DNA from: UBA940 sp045613745
GTDB taxonomy: Bacteria > Bacteroidota > Bacteroidia > Bacteroidales > Rikenellaceae
Length of the DNA stretch: 64,000 bases
Assembly: GCA_045613745.1 (NCBI GenBank)
Contig: JAZLBP010000007.1
Location: 62,001 to 126,000, forward strand
Direction: 5' to 3'
Made by a program: the position numbers and the translations under genes. Each line of letters begins with the position of its first letter. The first letter of the stretch is position 1. Of this stretch, positions 34,961 through 43,488 are shown one piece after another. The notes below the pieces were generated by a model. That model had not been told where the DNA came from. It saw only the letters and a program-made list of their open reading frames with translations, and did not search any database.

Positions 34961-36334
34961 TTATAAAAGTTTCTTTACGAGTTTGAATAAACTGTACGGC
35001 ATATACCTAAATGGTAAATCAATCCAAGTGGGCGTGTAAACCACTGCGCGGTAGTGCGAGAACACGTCGTAGCTCAACTTGCCGTGGTAGGTACCAAGAC
35101 CCGAGTTGCCTACGCCACCAAAGGGCAGGTTCTCGTTGGCGATGTGCATAATGGTGTCGTTGATGCACGCACCACCCGACGAGGTGTGACGCAACACCTT
35201 TTGCGCCTTGCAATCGCAACCAAAGTAGTAGAGGGCCAGAGGTTTCTCGCGGTCGGTCACAAAGCGTATAGCCTCGTCGGTGCTCTCGAAGGTGAGCAGC
35301 GGGAACACAGGACCAAAAATCTCCTCCTGCATAACGGGGCTGTCGGCTGTGGTTTCGATTACGGTAGGCTCGATATAGCGCTCGGCACGCGACGAGCCGC
35401 CACCAAACAGAATTTTTCCATCGGCCAGATAACCCGTCACACGCTCCCACGCGCGGTCGTTGACCATACGCACAAAGTGGGTTGCGTTTTGGGGATTCTC
35501 GCCCAGCAGTTTACGGAATTGGCGTTGCAACTCCTTAACAAACGCATCCTTAACCAACGAGTGCACAAGCAGATAGTCGGGTGCGATGCAGGTTTGACCC
35601 GCATTGAGGCTCTTACCCCACGCGATACGTTTGGCAGCCACCTTGATGTCGACATCGGCGTCCACAATACAGGGACTCTTGCCACCCAGCTCCAACACCA
35701 CAGGGGTGAGGTTGCGCGCGGCGGCGGTCATAACGGTGCGACCCAGGGCGGGACTTCCCGTAAAGAAAATCAAATCCCAACGCAGGTCGAGCAGTGCGGC
35801 ATTAACCTCGCGGTTGCCCTGCACCACAGCGACATACTCGGGGGCAAAGGTATCTTCAATCATCTGTTGCAACACGCGCGACACCTCAGGCACATAGGGC
35901 GAGGGTTTCAGCACAGCGGTACAACCTGCCGACAGCGCGCCCACAAGGGGATTCAATAGCAACTGCACTGGGTAGTTCCACGGCGAGATGATGAGTGTCG
36001 AGCCGAGGGGTTCGCTGATAATACGACTGCGCGAAGGCATCATTTTGAGGGGTGTAGCCACACGACGGGGTTTGGCCCAGCGTTCAAGGTTTTTGAGGTG
36101 GTTGCGCACCTCGCCCTTGACAATGCTGAGTTCGGTCAGGTAGGCCTCCTCGTAGCTCTTGTGCAGGTCGCTCCACAGCGCCTTGGCAAGCGGTTTTTCC
36201 CATTTGTCGAGCGCGTCGGCCAACATACGAAGGGCCTGACGGCGAAATTTGATGTCGAGGGTTACGCCACTACGAAAGTAGCGGCGTTGCGCCTCGGCAA
36301 TCTGTTGAATTTTCTCTACGGGTGTATTCTCCAT
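34961..36334 (-). CDS. Aldehyde dehydrogenase family protein
   Basis: 457 residues, the short class-3 type (fatty-aldehyde-like). Landmarks are ISPWNYPVQLLLNPLVGALSAG (substrate/NAD site), FTGSPALGRTVM, LELGGKSPCIV with the general-base Glu, and NAGQTCIAPDYLL with the catalytic Cys. It oxidizes an aldehyde to an acid with NAD(P). The SDR gene lies 15 bases upstream on the same strand, suggesting an alcohol-aldehyde-acid pair, perhaps for lipid-derived substrates; that is inference. Confidence 0.93.
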   Translation of the reverse strand: MENTPVEKIQQIAEAQRRYFRSGVTLDIKFRRQALRMLADALDKWEKPLAKALWSDLHKSYEEAYLTELSIVKGEVRNHLKNLERWAKPRRVATPLKMMPSRSRIISEPLGSTLIISPWNYPVQLLLNPLVGALSAGCTAVLKPSPYVPEVSRVLQQMIEDTFAPEYVAVVQGNREVNAALLDLRWDLIFFTGSPALGRTVMTAAARNLTPVVLELGGKSPCIVDADVDIKVAAKRIAWGKSLNAGQTCIAPDYLLVHSLVKDAFVKELQRQFRKLLGENPQNATHFVRMVNDRAWERVTGYLADGKILFGGGSSRAERYIEPTVIETTADSPVMQEEIFGPVFPLLTFESTDEAIRFVTDREKPLALYYFGCDCKAQKVLRHTSSGGACINDTIMHIANENLPFGGVGNSGLGTYHGKLSYDVFSHYRAVVYTPTWIDLPFRYMPYSLFKLVKKLL

Positions 36335-36349
36335 AGTGGTTGTGGTTTG

Positions 36350-37174
36350 TTATTCTTTGCGTCCTTTGAAGTTGTCCATTGCCGAGTAGAGACCCAACAC
36401 CTTGCCAAAAAACCAGTCGAAGGCTACGGTGGGGAACAGACCCTGCATCAGACGGATAAAGTGGAATCCGAAGGGAATACCCTTGAAATTCTTGTTGCGC
36501 TCGATGGCGCGGATAATCTTGCGCGAGGTGCGGTCGGGATCCAAAATCGGGAAGATGGGCGAACGCACGCCGTCGAACATTCCCGTATTGATGAAGTAGG
36601 GCGCGATGGTGGTAATTCTCACCTTGCTACGCTCCTGCGCCAACTCGATACGCACCGAGTCCGACCATCCGATAACAGCCCATTTGCTGGCCGCATATAC
36701 CGACATCTTGGGGTTGGAGAGCATACCTCCCGCCGAAGCGATGTTGCAGATGTGACCGCTGTTTCGCGCCTTCATATCGGGCAGCATACACAGCGCGGTA
36801 TACATCGGTGCTTTGGTATTGACGGCTATTGTAAGGTCTATATCCTCAACGGTTTGATTCTCGAAAGTGTTGTTACCGCGCACGATACCTGCGCAGTTGA
36901 TAAGAATATCCACATCGCCGCACTCCTTTTTCACCTGCTCATAGGCAGCTTTCACAGCCTCAAAGTCCGCAACATTCACGCGGTAACCTTTGACAGCACC
37001 CACAGCGCTGAGTTCGGCAACGGTAGAATCGATGTTCGCTTGATTGATGTCCCAAATAACCAACATTCGGGCACCACGAGAGAGAGCAATACGTCCCATA
37101 ATTTTCCCTACTCCCGAAGCTCCTCCTGTAATGCATACGCATTTTCCTAAAATCTTCGACATATTAATGCTCAT
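36350..37174 (-). CDS. Short-chain dehydrogenase/reductase
   Basis: 274 residues; the ATG at 37162 (MSKILGK) is an equally possible start. Rossmann motif TGGASGVGK, NCAG, active-site Ser in NIASAGG and YAASK. The tail (IPFGFHFIRLMQGLFPTVAFDWFFG) is hydrophobic and may associate with membrane, as in lipid-acting SDRs. First gene of a two-gene unit with the aldehyde dehydrogenase. Substrate unknown. Confidence 0.9.
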   Translation of the reverse strand: MSINMSKILGKCVCITGGASGVGKIMGRIALSRGARMLVIWDINQANIDSTVAELSAVGAVKGYRVNVADFEAVKAAYEQVKKECGDVDILINCAGIVRGNNTFENQTVEDIDLTIAVNTKAPMYTALCMLPDMKARNSGHICNIASAGGMLSNPKMSVYAASKWAVIGWSDSVRIELAQERSKVRITTIAPYFINTGMFDGVRSPIFPILDPDRTSRKIIRAIERNKNFKGIPFGFHFIRLMQGLFPTVAFDWFFGKVLGLYSAMDNFKGRKE

Positions 37175-37284
37175 TAGTGCTTGTCGTGCGCGCGATTTGC
37201 CGCGAGGTTGCGCCCTTCAAGCAGTATGTAAAAAGGCGGCAAATCGGGGGCAAAGATAGTATTTTTGTCTGTTTTTCCGCGCTT

Positions 37285-38688
37285 TTATTGCAAAAATCCG
37301 ATTTTGCCCGCCGACGGACGGCACAACTCGCGCTCGACAATACCCGTCAAAACGTCGGCCGCATCGTGCCATCGGTTGCTGCGAAACACCCTTCGGTAGG
37401 TGGTTAGGTGATTGTGGAAATCACTCCACCGCTGGGCCCAATCACTCGGCATACGGATGCGCCCCGTCACCGTCGCGGAGTTCGACAAAATGCGTGCCTC
37501 CTTGTTGCCGTTCTGATGAAACCATCCGATGCGGGCAAGGGGTGTACGCGCCGCCACAGCACGAGCAAAACCGCGACCACCGTTGTTGCTCTCGACATCA
37601 GCCACACGCGTCGAGGTGCGGTTAATCATATCGGCCACCAGACGCTCGGTCACCTCCATCGGCTCGCGGCTATACACCACATCCGTAACGTAGATAGTGT
37701 TGCGATTGTCAACAACGTAGCACACCGAGCAGAGGTAGTCGTCACCCGTATCGGCGGTGTCGGTGTAGTTGCCACGCTTGACGATACACTCGGGCAGGCG
37801 GTCGTAGGTTGCAAAGTTATCGCCATAGAGCAATCCTCCTCGCACCGTAGGCCGACCCTGATACATACACTCAAAGCGCAGAGGGTCGAGGTGGCGCTTC
37901 TCCAACAGCAGTTCGCGGCTGTGCTGCTCACTCCACAGCGGCTCCCCCACCTTGCGCGGATCAATCTCCGAGGCGGGCGACTCTTTGAGCGCCTCAAAGT
38001 TCAGGTGCAGCCACCCCTCGGAGGGTGCTTCAAGTTGTTCCCAGCGAGTGAGGGGCGTGACCTTCTCGCGCGAGGAGATGATACCAATCAAATCCTCCTC
38101 GTGCCAGCGCGTGAAGACTATCAGCTCCTGCGAGAGGTTGTGCATACGGGTGCGCACCACCGAGGTGTACCACTCCCAGCAGTTCTCGCGCACGATGGGC
38201 GAGTTGGCCTCCATAGCGTCTTTGTAGAGGTCGTCGAGGATGAACACATCCACGCGGTTGCCCGTCAGCGAGCCCTCGCGACCCACCGAGAACAGCTCGC
38301 CTGCACGACCTATGACCTCCACCTGGTCGGCGGTTCGGATGTAGGAACTTTTTTGTCCCTGCTTTTTGATGCGCGTGTCGGCAAAAAGTTCTTCGTATTC
38401 GGGACTCTCCATAAGCCTCTGGACGCGACGGTTGAAACGCGAGGCAAGCGTGGCACTGTATGAGGCAATGGCCACCCTCGCATCGGGATTGATGCCCAAC
38501 ATATAGGCAGGAAGCAGCACCGACGAGCCGAGTGACTTGCCGTGCTGCGGAGGTACTGTGACAATGAGTTTGCGCACCGTTCCTCGCCCGAAGGCCTCCA
38601 ACACCCGATAGTAGGCGGTGTGGAAGTCGTCGGTCGAGATAAACGGATAAACACTTCGGGCAAACTCCACAAACGAAAGATTTTTCAT
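37285..38688 (-). CDS. Phage-type terminase large subunit (orphan)
   Basis: 467 residues from the ATG at 38688; the frame extends to 38841, but that part is the repeat element. ATPase part: VTVPPQHGKS (Walker-A-like, residues 44-52, Lys51) and VDVFILDDLY (Walker B, Asp152/Asp153), then FTRWHEEDL (coupling motif). The C-terminal RNase-H-like nuclease has acidic positions in DTADTGDDYL, VESNNGGRGFA and HDAADVLTG. TerL packages phage DNA into heads. No portal, capsid or tail gene adjoins it, so it is a prophage remnant or a domesticated gene. All visible catalytic residues are intact. Confidence 0.85.
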   Translation of the reverse strand: MKNLSFVEFARSVYPFISTDDFHTAYYRVLEAFGRGTVRKLIVTVPPQHGKSLGSSVLLPAYMLGINPDARVAIASYSATLASRFNRRVQRLMESPEYEELFADTRIKKQGQKSSYIRTADQVEVIGRAGELFSVGREGSLTGNRVDVFILDDLYKDAMEANSPIVRENCWEWYTSVVRTRMHNLSQELIVFTRWHEEDLIGIISSREKVTPLTRWEQLEAPSEGWLHLNFEALKESPASEIDPRKVGEPLWSEQHSRELLLEKRHLDPLRFECMYQGRPTVRGGLLYGDNFATYDRLPECIVKRGNYTDTADTGDDYLCSVCYVVDNRNTIYVTDVVYSREPMEVTERLVADMINRTSTRVADVESNNGGRGFARAVAARTPLARIGWFHQNGNKEARILSNSATVTGRIRMPSDWAQRWSDFHNHLTTYRRVFRSNRWHDAADVLTGIVERELCRPSAGKIGFLQ

Positions 38689-38723
38689 CTTTAATTGTGA
38701 ATTTAGAAATTGTAATTTGATGT

Positions 38724-38848
38724 TTAGAACGTGTAAAAAGTGGAATTTCAAGGCTTGCGAAGCGCGAGAAACCGCAGCATACTTTGGTGTATGTGAGGAT
38801 TTCGAGCGCGAGCGTAACGCATAATTTACAATCTTATACACGTTCTAA
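38724..38848 (+). repeat. Dispersed hairpin element, copy B
   Basis: Core GAAACCGCAGCATAC, loop TTTGGT, GTATGTGAGGATTTC within 38766-38804. Outer arms TTAGAACGTGTA (38724-38735) and TACACGTTCTAA (38837-38848) form a perfect 12-bp inverted repeat that no other copy shares. Confidence 0.88.
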
Positions 38849-38965
38849 TGGTCTTCGGTTTGCCAACCGCATAGGGCGTCCCCGTCTGAAAGACCCAAAG
38901 AAAAGTAAGAGAAAAAGTGTGCGGCGTCCCGCGGCGAATAATTAAATAGAATTGGAGCTACAATC
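38849..38965. other. Gap between hairpin copies B and C
   Basis: I see no gene or clear signal in these bases, which end in an AT-rich stretch. Confidence 0.5.
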
Positions 38966-39087
38966 GGAACGCGTATAAAAGAGGGATTTCAAGGCCTGCA
39001 AAACGCAAGAAAACACAGTATACTTGGGCGTATGTGAGGATTTCGAGCATGAGCGTAACGCAGAAATCACCTTTTTTGACGCGTTCC
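38966..39087 (+). repeat. Dispersed hairpin element, copy C
   Basis: A more diverged core (AAAACACAGTATAC, loop TTGGGC, GTATGTGAGGATTTC). Outer arms GGAACGCGT and ACGCGTTCC, extended inward by GGGATTTC/GAAATCAC, pair across 120 bases. The right arm overlaps the last codons of the small gene at 39067. Confidence 0.82.
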
Positions 39088-39381
39088 CAATTTCTTGCGG
39101 ATAATATTGAAGTCAAAGTCATTCAGGCGCTCGCCCTCGTCGGTTAGAGTACTGCAACTCCACCATACGGGCACAACATCGGCAATCGTGGTCCACTCGC
39201 GGTCGGGCGCGGTGTGGGTGGTGCGATAGACTACAAGTGTCGATGTGAGCGTGGCATCGTAGTCGGGAGTTGAGTGATGAATCTCGCCCGAATAATAGTC
39301 GGTGTCGGCAAGATGGTCGGCGAGTTGGTCAGCCATTTCGCGATAGGTTTCAGATGTGATTGTTATCATAGGTGAGTTCAT
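39067..39381 (-). CDS. Small protein of the phage-like remnant, function unknown
   Basis: 104 residues from the ATG at 39381 (MNSPMITITSETYREMADQL); ATG 39369 is an alternative, and the longer frame to 39459 is AT-rich promoter region. Rich in Asp, Thr and Tyr, with a repeated ADQLADHLADTD stretch; looks soluble. It is divergent from the S24 repressor and lies upstream of the terminase gene, so may be a phage-derived accessory gene. Not recognised otherwise. Confidence 0.6.
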   Translation of the reverse strand: MNSPMITITSETYREMADQLADHLADTDYYSGEIHHSTPDYDATLTSTLVVYRTTHTAPDREWTTIADVVPVWWSCSTLTDEGERLNDFDFNIIRKKLGTRQKR

Positions 39382-39471
39382 TTTTTGTTGGAATGCAAAA
39401 ATAAAAGGGTCAATGATTGAATTTTTTATACAATATTTGATTTTGACGCGTGGAATCAAAACAAATTTTTG

Positions 39472-39496
39472 TATCTTTGCGCTGAAATAATTCAGC
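39472..39496 (+). promoter_or_regulatory. -7 element and palindromic operator candidate for the S24 repressor gene
   Basis: TATCTTTG (39472-39479) is directly followed by the perfect palindrome GCTGAA-ATAA-TTCAGC (39481-39496). A second palindrome, TTGAATTCAA, lies a few bases further. An operator over the start of transcription fits autorepression. Confidence 0.5.
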
Positions 39497-39586
39497 CATT
39501 GAATTCAATTGCAAAGATATGTTCAAAAACTGAATTTGGTACTTCGCCACGAAATTATTTACCATAAAATAAACTTATAGGCCATT

Positions 39587-40258
39587 ATGACTGACCGATT
39601 AAGATTGATACGCAGAGAGTTGAGTCTGACACAAGAGCAACTCGCCCGAAAACTCGGAATCGGCAAGAGCGCGCTGTCGATGATTGAGACTGGCAAAACC
39701 GCCCTGTCGGAACGAAACAAGAATATTCTTGTTCAAGAATTGAACATCAACCCCGATTGGCTTGAATCGGGCAAGGGCGAAATGTTCAACGACCAGCACG
39801 CCTATCAATCGTTCACCCTGCGCACCGACAACACCCTGCCCCGCCAGAGCGTACCCTTGTACGACATTGAGGGCACAGCGGGTCTTGTTCCCTTGTTTGT
39901 TGACGGCAGCGGACACAAACCCATCGACTACATCACCATCCCCAACCTGCCCAAGTGCGACGGCGCAATTTACATCGTGGGCGACTCGATGTACCCTCTG
40001 CTCAAAAGTGGCGACATCGTGCTCTACAAGCAGCTGCACGATTTGAGCGACATCTTTTGGGGTGATATGTACCTGCTGAGCATCGACATCGACGGCGAGG
40101 AGTACATCACCGTCAAGTACATTCAGAAGTCGGAGAAAGAGGGTTGTGTGAAGCTCGTGAGCCAGAATCCACACCACGCCGACAAGGATGTTGAGTTGTC
40201 GAAAATCCGCGCTATTGCCTTTGTAAAGGCAAGCATTCGTATGAATTCCATCCGATAG
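39587..40258 (+). CDS. XRE/S24-peptidase family repressor (CI/LexA-like)
   Basis: 223 residues. An N-terminal XRE helix-turn-helix (LSLTQEQLARKLGIGKSALSMIE, about residues 12-35) is joined to an S24 self-cleavage domain. The likely cleavage bond is Ala98-Gly99 in EGTAGLVPL, with nucleophile Ser134 in VGDSMYP and Lys177 in YITVKYIQ. Such repressors cut themselves when RecA is activated by DNA damage. Adjacent to the orphan terminase, it is probably a prophage repressor remnant, although it could regulate a host damage response. Confidence 0.9.
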   Translation: MTDRLRLIRRELSLTQEQLARKLGIGKSALSMIETGKTALSERNKNILVQELNINPDWLESGKGEMFNDQHAYQSFTLRTDNTLPRQSVPLYDIEGTAGLVPLFVDGSGHKPIDYITIPNLPKCDGAIYIVGDSMYPLLKSGDIVLYKQLHDLSDIFWGDMYLLSIDIDGEEYITVKYIQKSEKEGCVKLVSQNPHHADKDVELSKIRAIAFVKASIRMNSIR

Positions 40259-40310
40259 AGGGGCGTAATTCGAAAAAATAGCGTATATTTACACGTTTAT
40301 TTACAAAAGT

Positions 40311-40796
40311 ATGACACAACAAACCAAAACTGCACTCTTCCCCGGCTCGTTTGACCCCTTCACTGCGGGTCACGAGGATATTGTGCGCCGAGCCCTCGGA
40401 TTGTTCGACCGCGTGGTTGTGGCCGTAGGTATCAACCCCGCAAAGCAGGGACTTTTGTCGGCCGAGCAACGCGTACGACTCATCGAACGTGTGTTTGCCG
40501 ATGAGCCGCGTGTGGAGGTCACCCGCTACGAGGGACTGACCGTAGGCGAGTGTGAGCGCGTGGGTGCCCATTGGATTGTGCGCGGTGTGCGTGGAGGTGC
40601 GGACTTCGAGATGGAGCGCACCAATGCTACCGTCAACAAGGATATTGCCCCCAATGTCGAGACGGTGATGATATGCACACGCCCCGAGTTGGAGGTTGTA
40701 TCGTCGAGTGTTGTGCGTGAGTTGCTGCGTTTTGGCGGCGACGTAGAGCGCTACCTGCCCAAGGGTATCGACCTCGACGAATTTTTAAGAGGATAA
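40311..40796 (+). CDS. coaD: Phosphopantetheine adenylyltransferase
   Basis: 161 residues, full length. It starts with ALFPGSFDPFTAGHEDIV (the TxGH nucleotidyl-transfer motif) and contains IVRGVRGGADFEMER. The C-terminal segment EVVSSSVVRELLRFGGDVERYLP carries the ISSS-type motif. It makes dephospho-CoA from phosphopantetheine and ATP. lpxD follows after 16 bases. Confidence 0.96.
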   Translation: MTQQTKTALFPGSFDPFTAGHEDIVRRALGLFDRVVVAVGINPAKQGLLSAEQRVRLIERVFADEPRVEVTRYEGLTVGECERVGAHWIVRGVRGGADFEMERTNATVNKDIAPNVETVMICTRPELEVVSSSVVRELLRFGGDVERYLPKGIDLDEFLRG

Positions 40797-40812
40797 CAAC
40801 AAAATCACAGAT

Positions 40813-41841
40813 ATGAAAATCACAGCAGAAATGTTGGCCGGAGTTCTCGGCGGCAGGGTCGAAGGCGACCCCCAAACCGAGGTTTCGACCTTCGCAAAAA
40901 TCGAGGAGGGCACGTCCGGAGCGCTGTCGTTTCTGGCAAACCCCAAATATGAGCAATACCTCTACACCACCCAATCGAGCATTGTGATTGTGGCCGAGGA
41001 CCTGAAATTGCAACAACCCGCAGGCGCTACTTTGGTAAGGGTAGAAAATCCCTATGCAGGCTTTGCCAAGCTGCTCGAAATATATGAATCGACCATCGCA
41101 CGCCCCACAGGCATCAGCGACAAGGCACACATCGACCCCGAAGCAAAGGTGGGCGAAGGTTGCTACATTGGCCCCTTTGCCGTCATTGAGAAGGGCGCCG
41201 AGGTGGGCGACGGCTCACTGATTTATCCCCACGCCTATGTTGGCAAGGGTGTCAAGATTGGCAAGGGTTGCACACTCCACCCCCACACAGTGGTCTATCA
41301 CGACTGCCGTCTGGGCGATGGCGTAGTGTTGCACTCGGGCTCGGTGATTGGTGCAGATGGTTTTGGTTTTGCACCCCAAGAGGATGGCACCTTTGGCAAG
41401 ATTCCCCAAATCGGCAACGTTGTATTGGAGGACAATGTGGAGATTGGTGCAAACACCTGTATCGACCGCGCTACTATGGGCTCGACCGTTATCGGCAAGG
41501 GCACAAAGCTCGACAACCTGATTCAGGTTGGCCACAACGTGGTGATTGGCAGCAACACCGTAGCCGCAGCTCAAACAGGTTTTGCGGGTTCAGGCAAGAT
41601 TGGCTCCAACTGTATGTTCGGCGGACAAACCGCTGTGTTGGGTCACATCACCGTAGGCAATGGCGTTAAGATTGGCGGTATGAGTGGCGTTGCGGGCGAC
41701 GTGGCCGACGGCGCAGTTTTGATGGGCTATCCCCTGCAAACGCGTATGCAACACTTCCGCACCCAAGCACTCTACACCCGTCTGCCCGAGATGGAGCGTC
41801 GTCTGCGCGAATTGGAGAAGAAACTCGCCGACAAGGAGTAA
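40813..41841 (+). CDS. lpxD: UDP-3-O-acylglucosamine N-acyltransferase
   Basis: 342 residues. The N-terminal uridine-binding domain (EEGTSGALSFLANPKYEQYLYTT) is followed by a left-handed beta-helix of hexapeptide repeats (V/I-G-x-x-x, about residues 105-300), with the catalytic His in QVGHNVVIGSN. A C-terminal helix (LPEMERRLRELEKKLADKE) closes the trimer. It adds the second acyl chain in lipid A synthesis from acyl-ACP, so the organism makes LPS. Confidence 0.95.
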   Translation: MKITAEMLAGVLGGRVEGDPQTEVSTFAKIEEGTSGALSFLANPKYEQYLYTTQSSIVIVAEDLKLQQPAGATLVRVENPYAGFAKLLEIYESTIARPTGISDKAHIDPEAKVGEGCYIGPFAVIEKGAEVGDGSLIYPHAYVGKGVKIGKGCTLHPHTVVYHDCRLGDGVVLHSGSVIGADGFGFAPQEDGTFGKIPQIGNVVLEDNVEIGANTCIDRATMGSTVIGKGTKLDNLIQVGHNVVIGSNTVAAAQTGFAGSGKIGSNCMFGGQTAVLGHITVGNGVKIGGMSGVAGDVADGAVLMGYPLQTRMQHFRTQALYTRLPEMERRLRELEKKLADKE

Positions 41842-41860
41842 CCCTCAACACCCCACGCCG

Positions 41861-42457
41861 TTGAGCAGCCAGAGCAAAATAATTATGGGCATCGACCCGG
41901 GCACCAACTATATGGGCTATGGAGTGCTTGCCATCGAGGCGGGCAAACCACGACCCGTAATTCTGGGTGACATCGACTTGCACAAAATCAGCGACCCCTA
42001 TCGCAAGCTGGCCTACATCTTCGAGCGAGTGTCGGCACTTGTCGAGGAGTATAACCCCGACGAGGTAGCATTGGAGTCGCCCTTCTTTGGCGAGAATGTG
42101 CAGAGTATGCTCAAACTGGGACGCGCCCAAGGAGTAGCTATGGCCGCCGCGTTGAGCCACGGCAAGCAGGTGTTTGAGTACGCCCCCACACGTATCAAGC
42201 AAGCTATTACGGGCCGAGGCAGCGCACCCAAAGAACAAGTTGCGGCACTACTGAAATCTATGCTCGGTGTGGACTATGCCACCAAGCGTCTGGACGCAAC
42301 CGACGGAATGGCCGTTGCTCTGTGCCACCACTTTGCATCGAGCAGTCCCATTGCGGGTACAGCAACCACCGTACGCAAAACACGCAAGGCAAGCACCTCG
42401 TGGGAGAGTTTTGTGGCCGCACACCCCGACCGCGAGATTAAACAGAAAAAGAAATAA
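41861..42457 (+). CDS. ruvC: Crossover junction endodeoxyribonuclease RuvC
   Basis: 198 residues from a TTG start at 41861, which gives SSQSKIIMGIDPGT; the first ATG (41885) would begin at MGIDPGT and cut the first beta strand, so TTG is preferred. Catalytic acids: Asp in IMGIDPGTNYMGYG, Glu in VALESPFFG, and the C-terminal DATDGMAVALCHH pair. It resolves Holliday junctions with RuvAB. A basic C-terminal extension ends KQKKK. It follows lpxD after 19 bases. Confidence 0.93.
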   Translation: MSSQSKIIMGIDPGTNYMGYGVLAIEAGKPRPVILGDIDLHKISDPYRKLAYIFERVSALVEEYNPDEVALESPFFGENVQSMLKLGRAQGVAMAAALSHGKQVFEYAPTRIKQAITGRGSAPKEQVAALLKSMLGVDYATKRLDATDGMAVALCHHFASSSPIAGTATTVRKTRKASTSWESFVAAHPDREIKQKKK

Positions 42458-42483
42458 TAACGTAAAACAAAATAAGAGAAAAG

Positions 42484-43488
42484 ATGAAAAAAATGTTTGT
42501 ATTCCTGATGGCCGCCATTGGCGCAATTTCGTGCACCTCGCAAAACGGCTACACCATCAAATGCGACCGCACCGGTCTGGATGGTGCCGTTGTGCTGCAA
42601 ATCGACACCACCCAAGTGGTTGAGACCGCCAAAGATGGCAAGGTCACCTTCAGTGGCGAGATTGAGGAGCCCCGTTTCGGCTTCCTTCTCGACGTAAACC
42701 GCGAGCCCATCGCCCAATTCATCGTTGAGCCCGGCGAAATCCTCATCACCGACGAGGGCGTGAGCGGTACCGTTTCGAATGACGTTATATCGCGCCTTAG
42801 CAAACGTCTGTCGGAACTCGTAACCCGTTTCCACAACCCCGAGACCACCGAGGAGGAGCGTCTTGAGATTCAAATGTCGTTCAAACCCATCATCGACAGC
42901 ACCTTTGATGCCAATACCGATAACTTTGCAGGCATTGCTCTGATGAGCCAAATGCTCAACGAGATGAGCCTCGACGAGGTACGCGCCGCAGTTGAGAAAC
43001 TCTCGCCCGAGATGCAGAAGCACTCGTACATCAAAGAGCTCCGCGAGCAACTCAAAACCTTCGAGAGCTTTGAGCCCGGCAGTCACTGCCTCGATTTCAG
43101 TCTCAATAACCTCAAAGGCGAGAGCGTATCGCTGTCGAGCCTGCTGGCCAAAGGCGACTATGTGTTGCTCGATTTCTGGGCAAGCTGGTGCAACCCCTGC
43201 ATGAACGAGGTTCCCTACCTGATTGACACCTACAAAGCCTATGGTGGCAAGGGCTTCGAGATCCTCGGCGTGTCGCTCGACAACGACCAAGCAAAATGGG
43301 CCAAAGCTGCCGCTCAAATGCCTTGGGTACACGTTTCGGACCTCGCAGGCTGGGAGTCGGCCGTAGCACAAATGTACAAGGTACAATCTATCCCCACCAA
43401 CTTCCTTATTGCCCCCGACGGCACCATCGTCGAGAAAAACCTGCGCGGCGAGGCTCTCAAACAAGCCGTTGCAAAATACATCAAGTAA
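42484..43488 (+). CDS. TlpA-like thiol-disulfide oxidoreductase lipoprotein with N-terminal DUF4369
   Basis: 334 residues with a lipobox (Cys17 in AIGAISC). Residues about 22-115 form a DUF4369 domain, followed by a helical linker. The thioredoxin-like domain (about 195-334) has active site WASWCNPC (Cys236/Cys239) and the cis-Pro in QSIPTNFLI. Such proteins reduce disulfides in the periplasm in Bacteroidetes. The next gene encodes a stand-alone DUF4369 lipoprotein whose ATG overlaps this stop by one base, so the two are translationally coupled. Confidence 0.92.
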   Translation: MKKMFVFLMAAIGAISCTSQNGYTIKCDRTGLDGAVVLQIDTTQVVETAKDGKVTFSGEIEEPRFGFLLDVNREPIAQFIVEPGEILITDEGVSGTVSNDVISRLSKRLSELVTRFHNPETTEEERLEIQMSFKPIIDSTFDANTDNFAGIALMSQMLNEMSLDEVRAAVEKLSPEMQKHSYIKELREQLKTFESFEPGSHCLDFSLNNLKGESVSLSSLLAKGDYVLLDFWASWCNPCMNEVPYLIDTYKAYGGKGFEILGVSLDNDQAKWAKAAAQMPWVHVSDLAGWESAVAQMYKVQSIPTNFLIAPDGTIVEKNLRGEALKQAVAKYIK

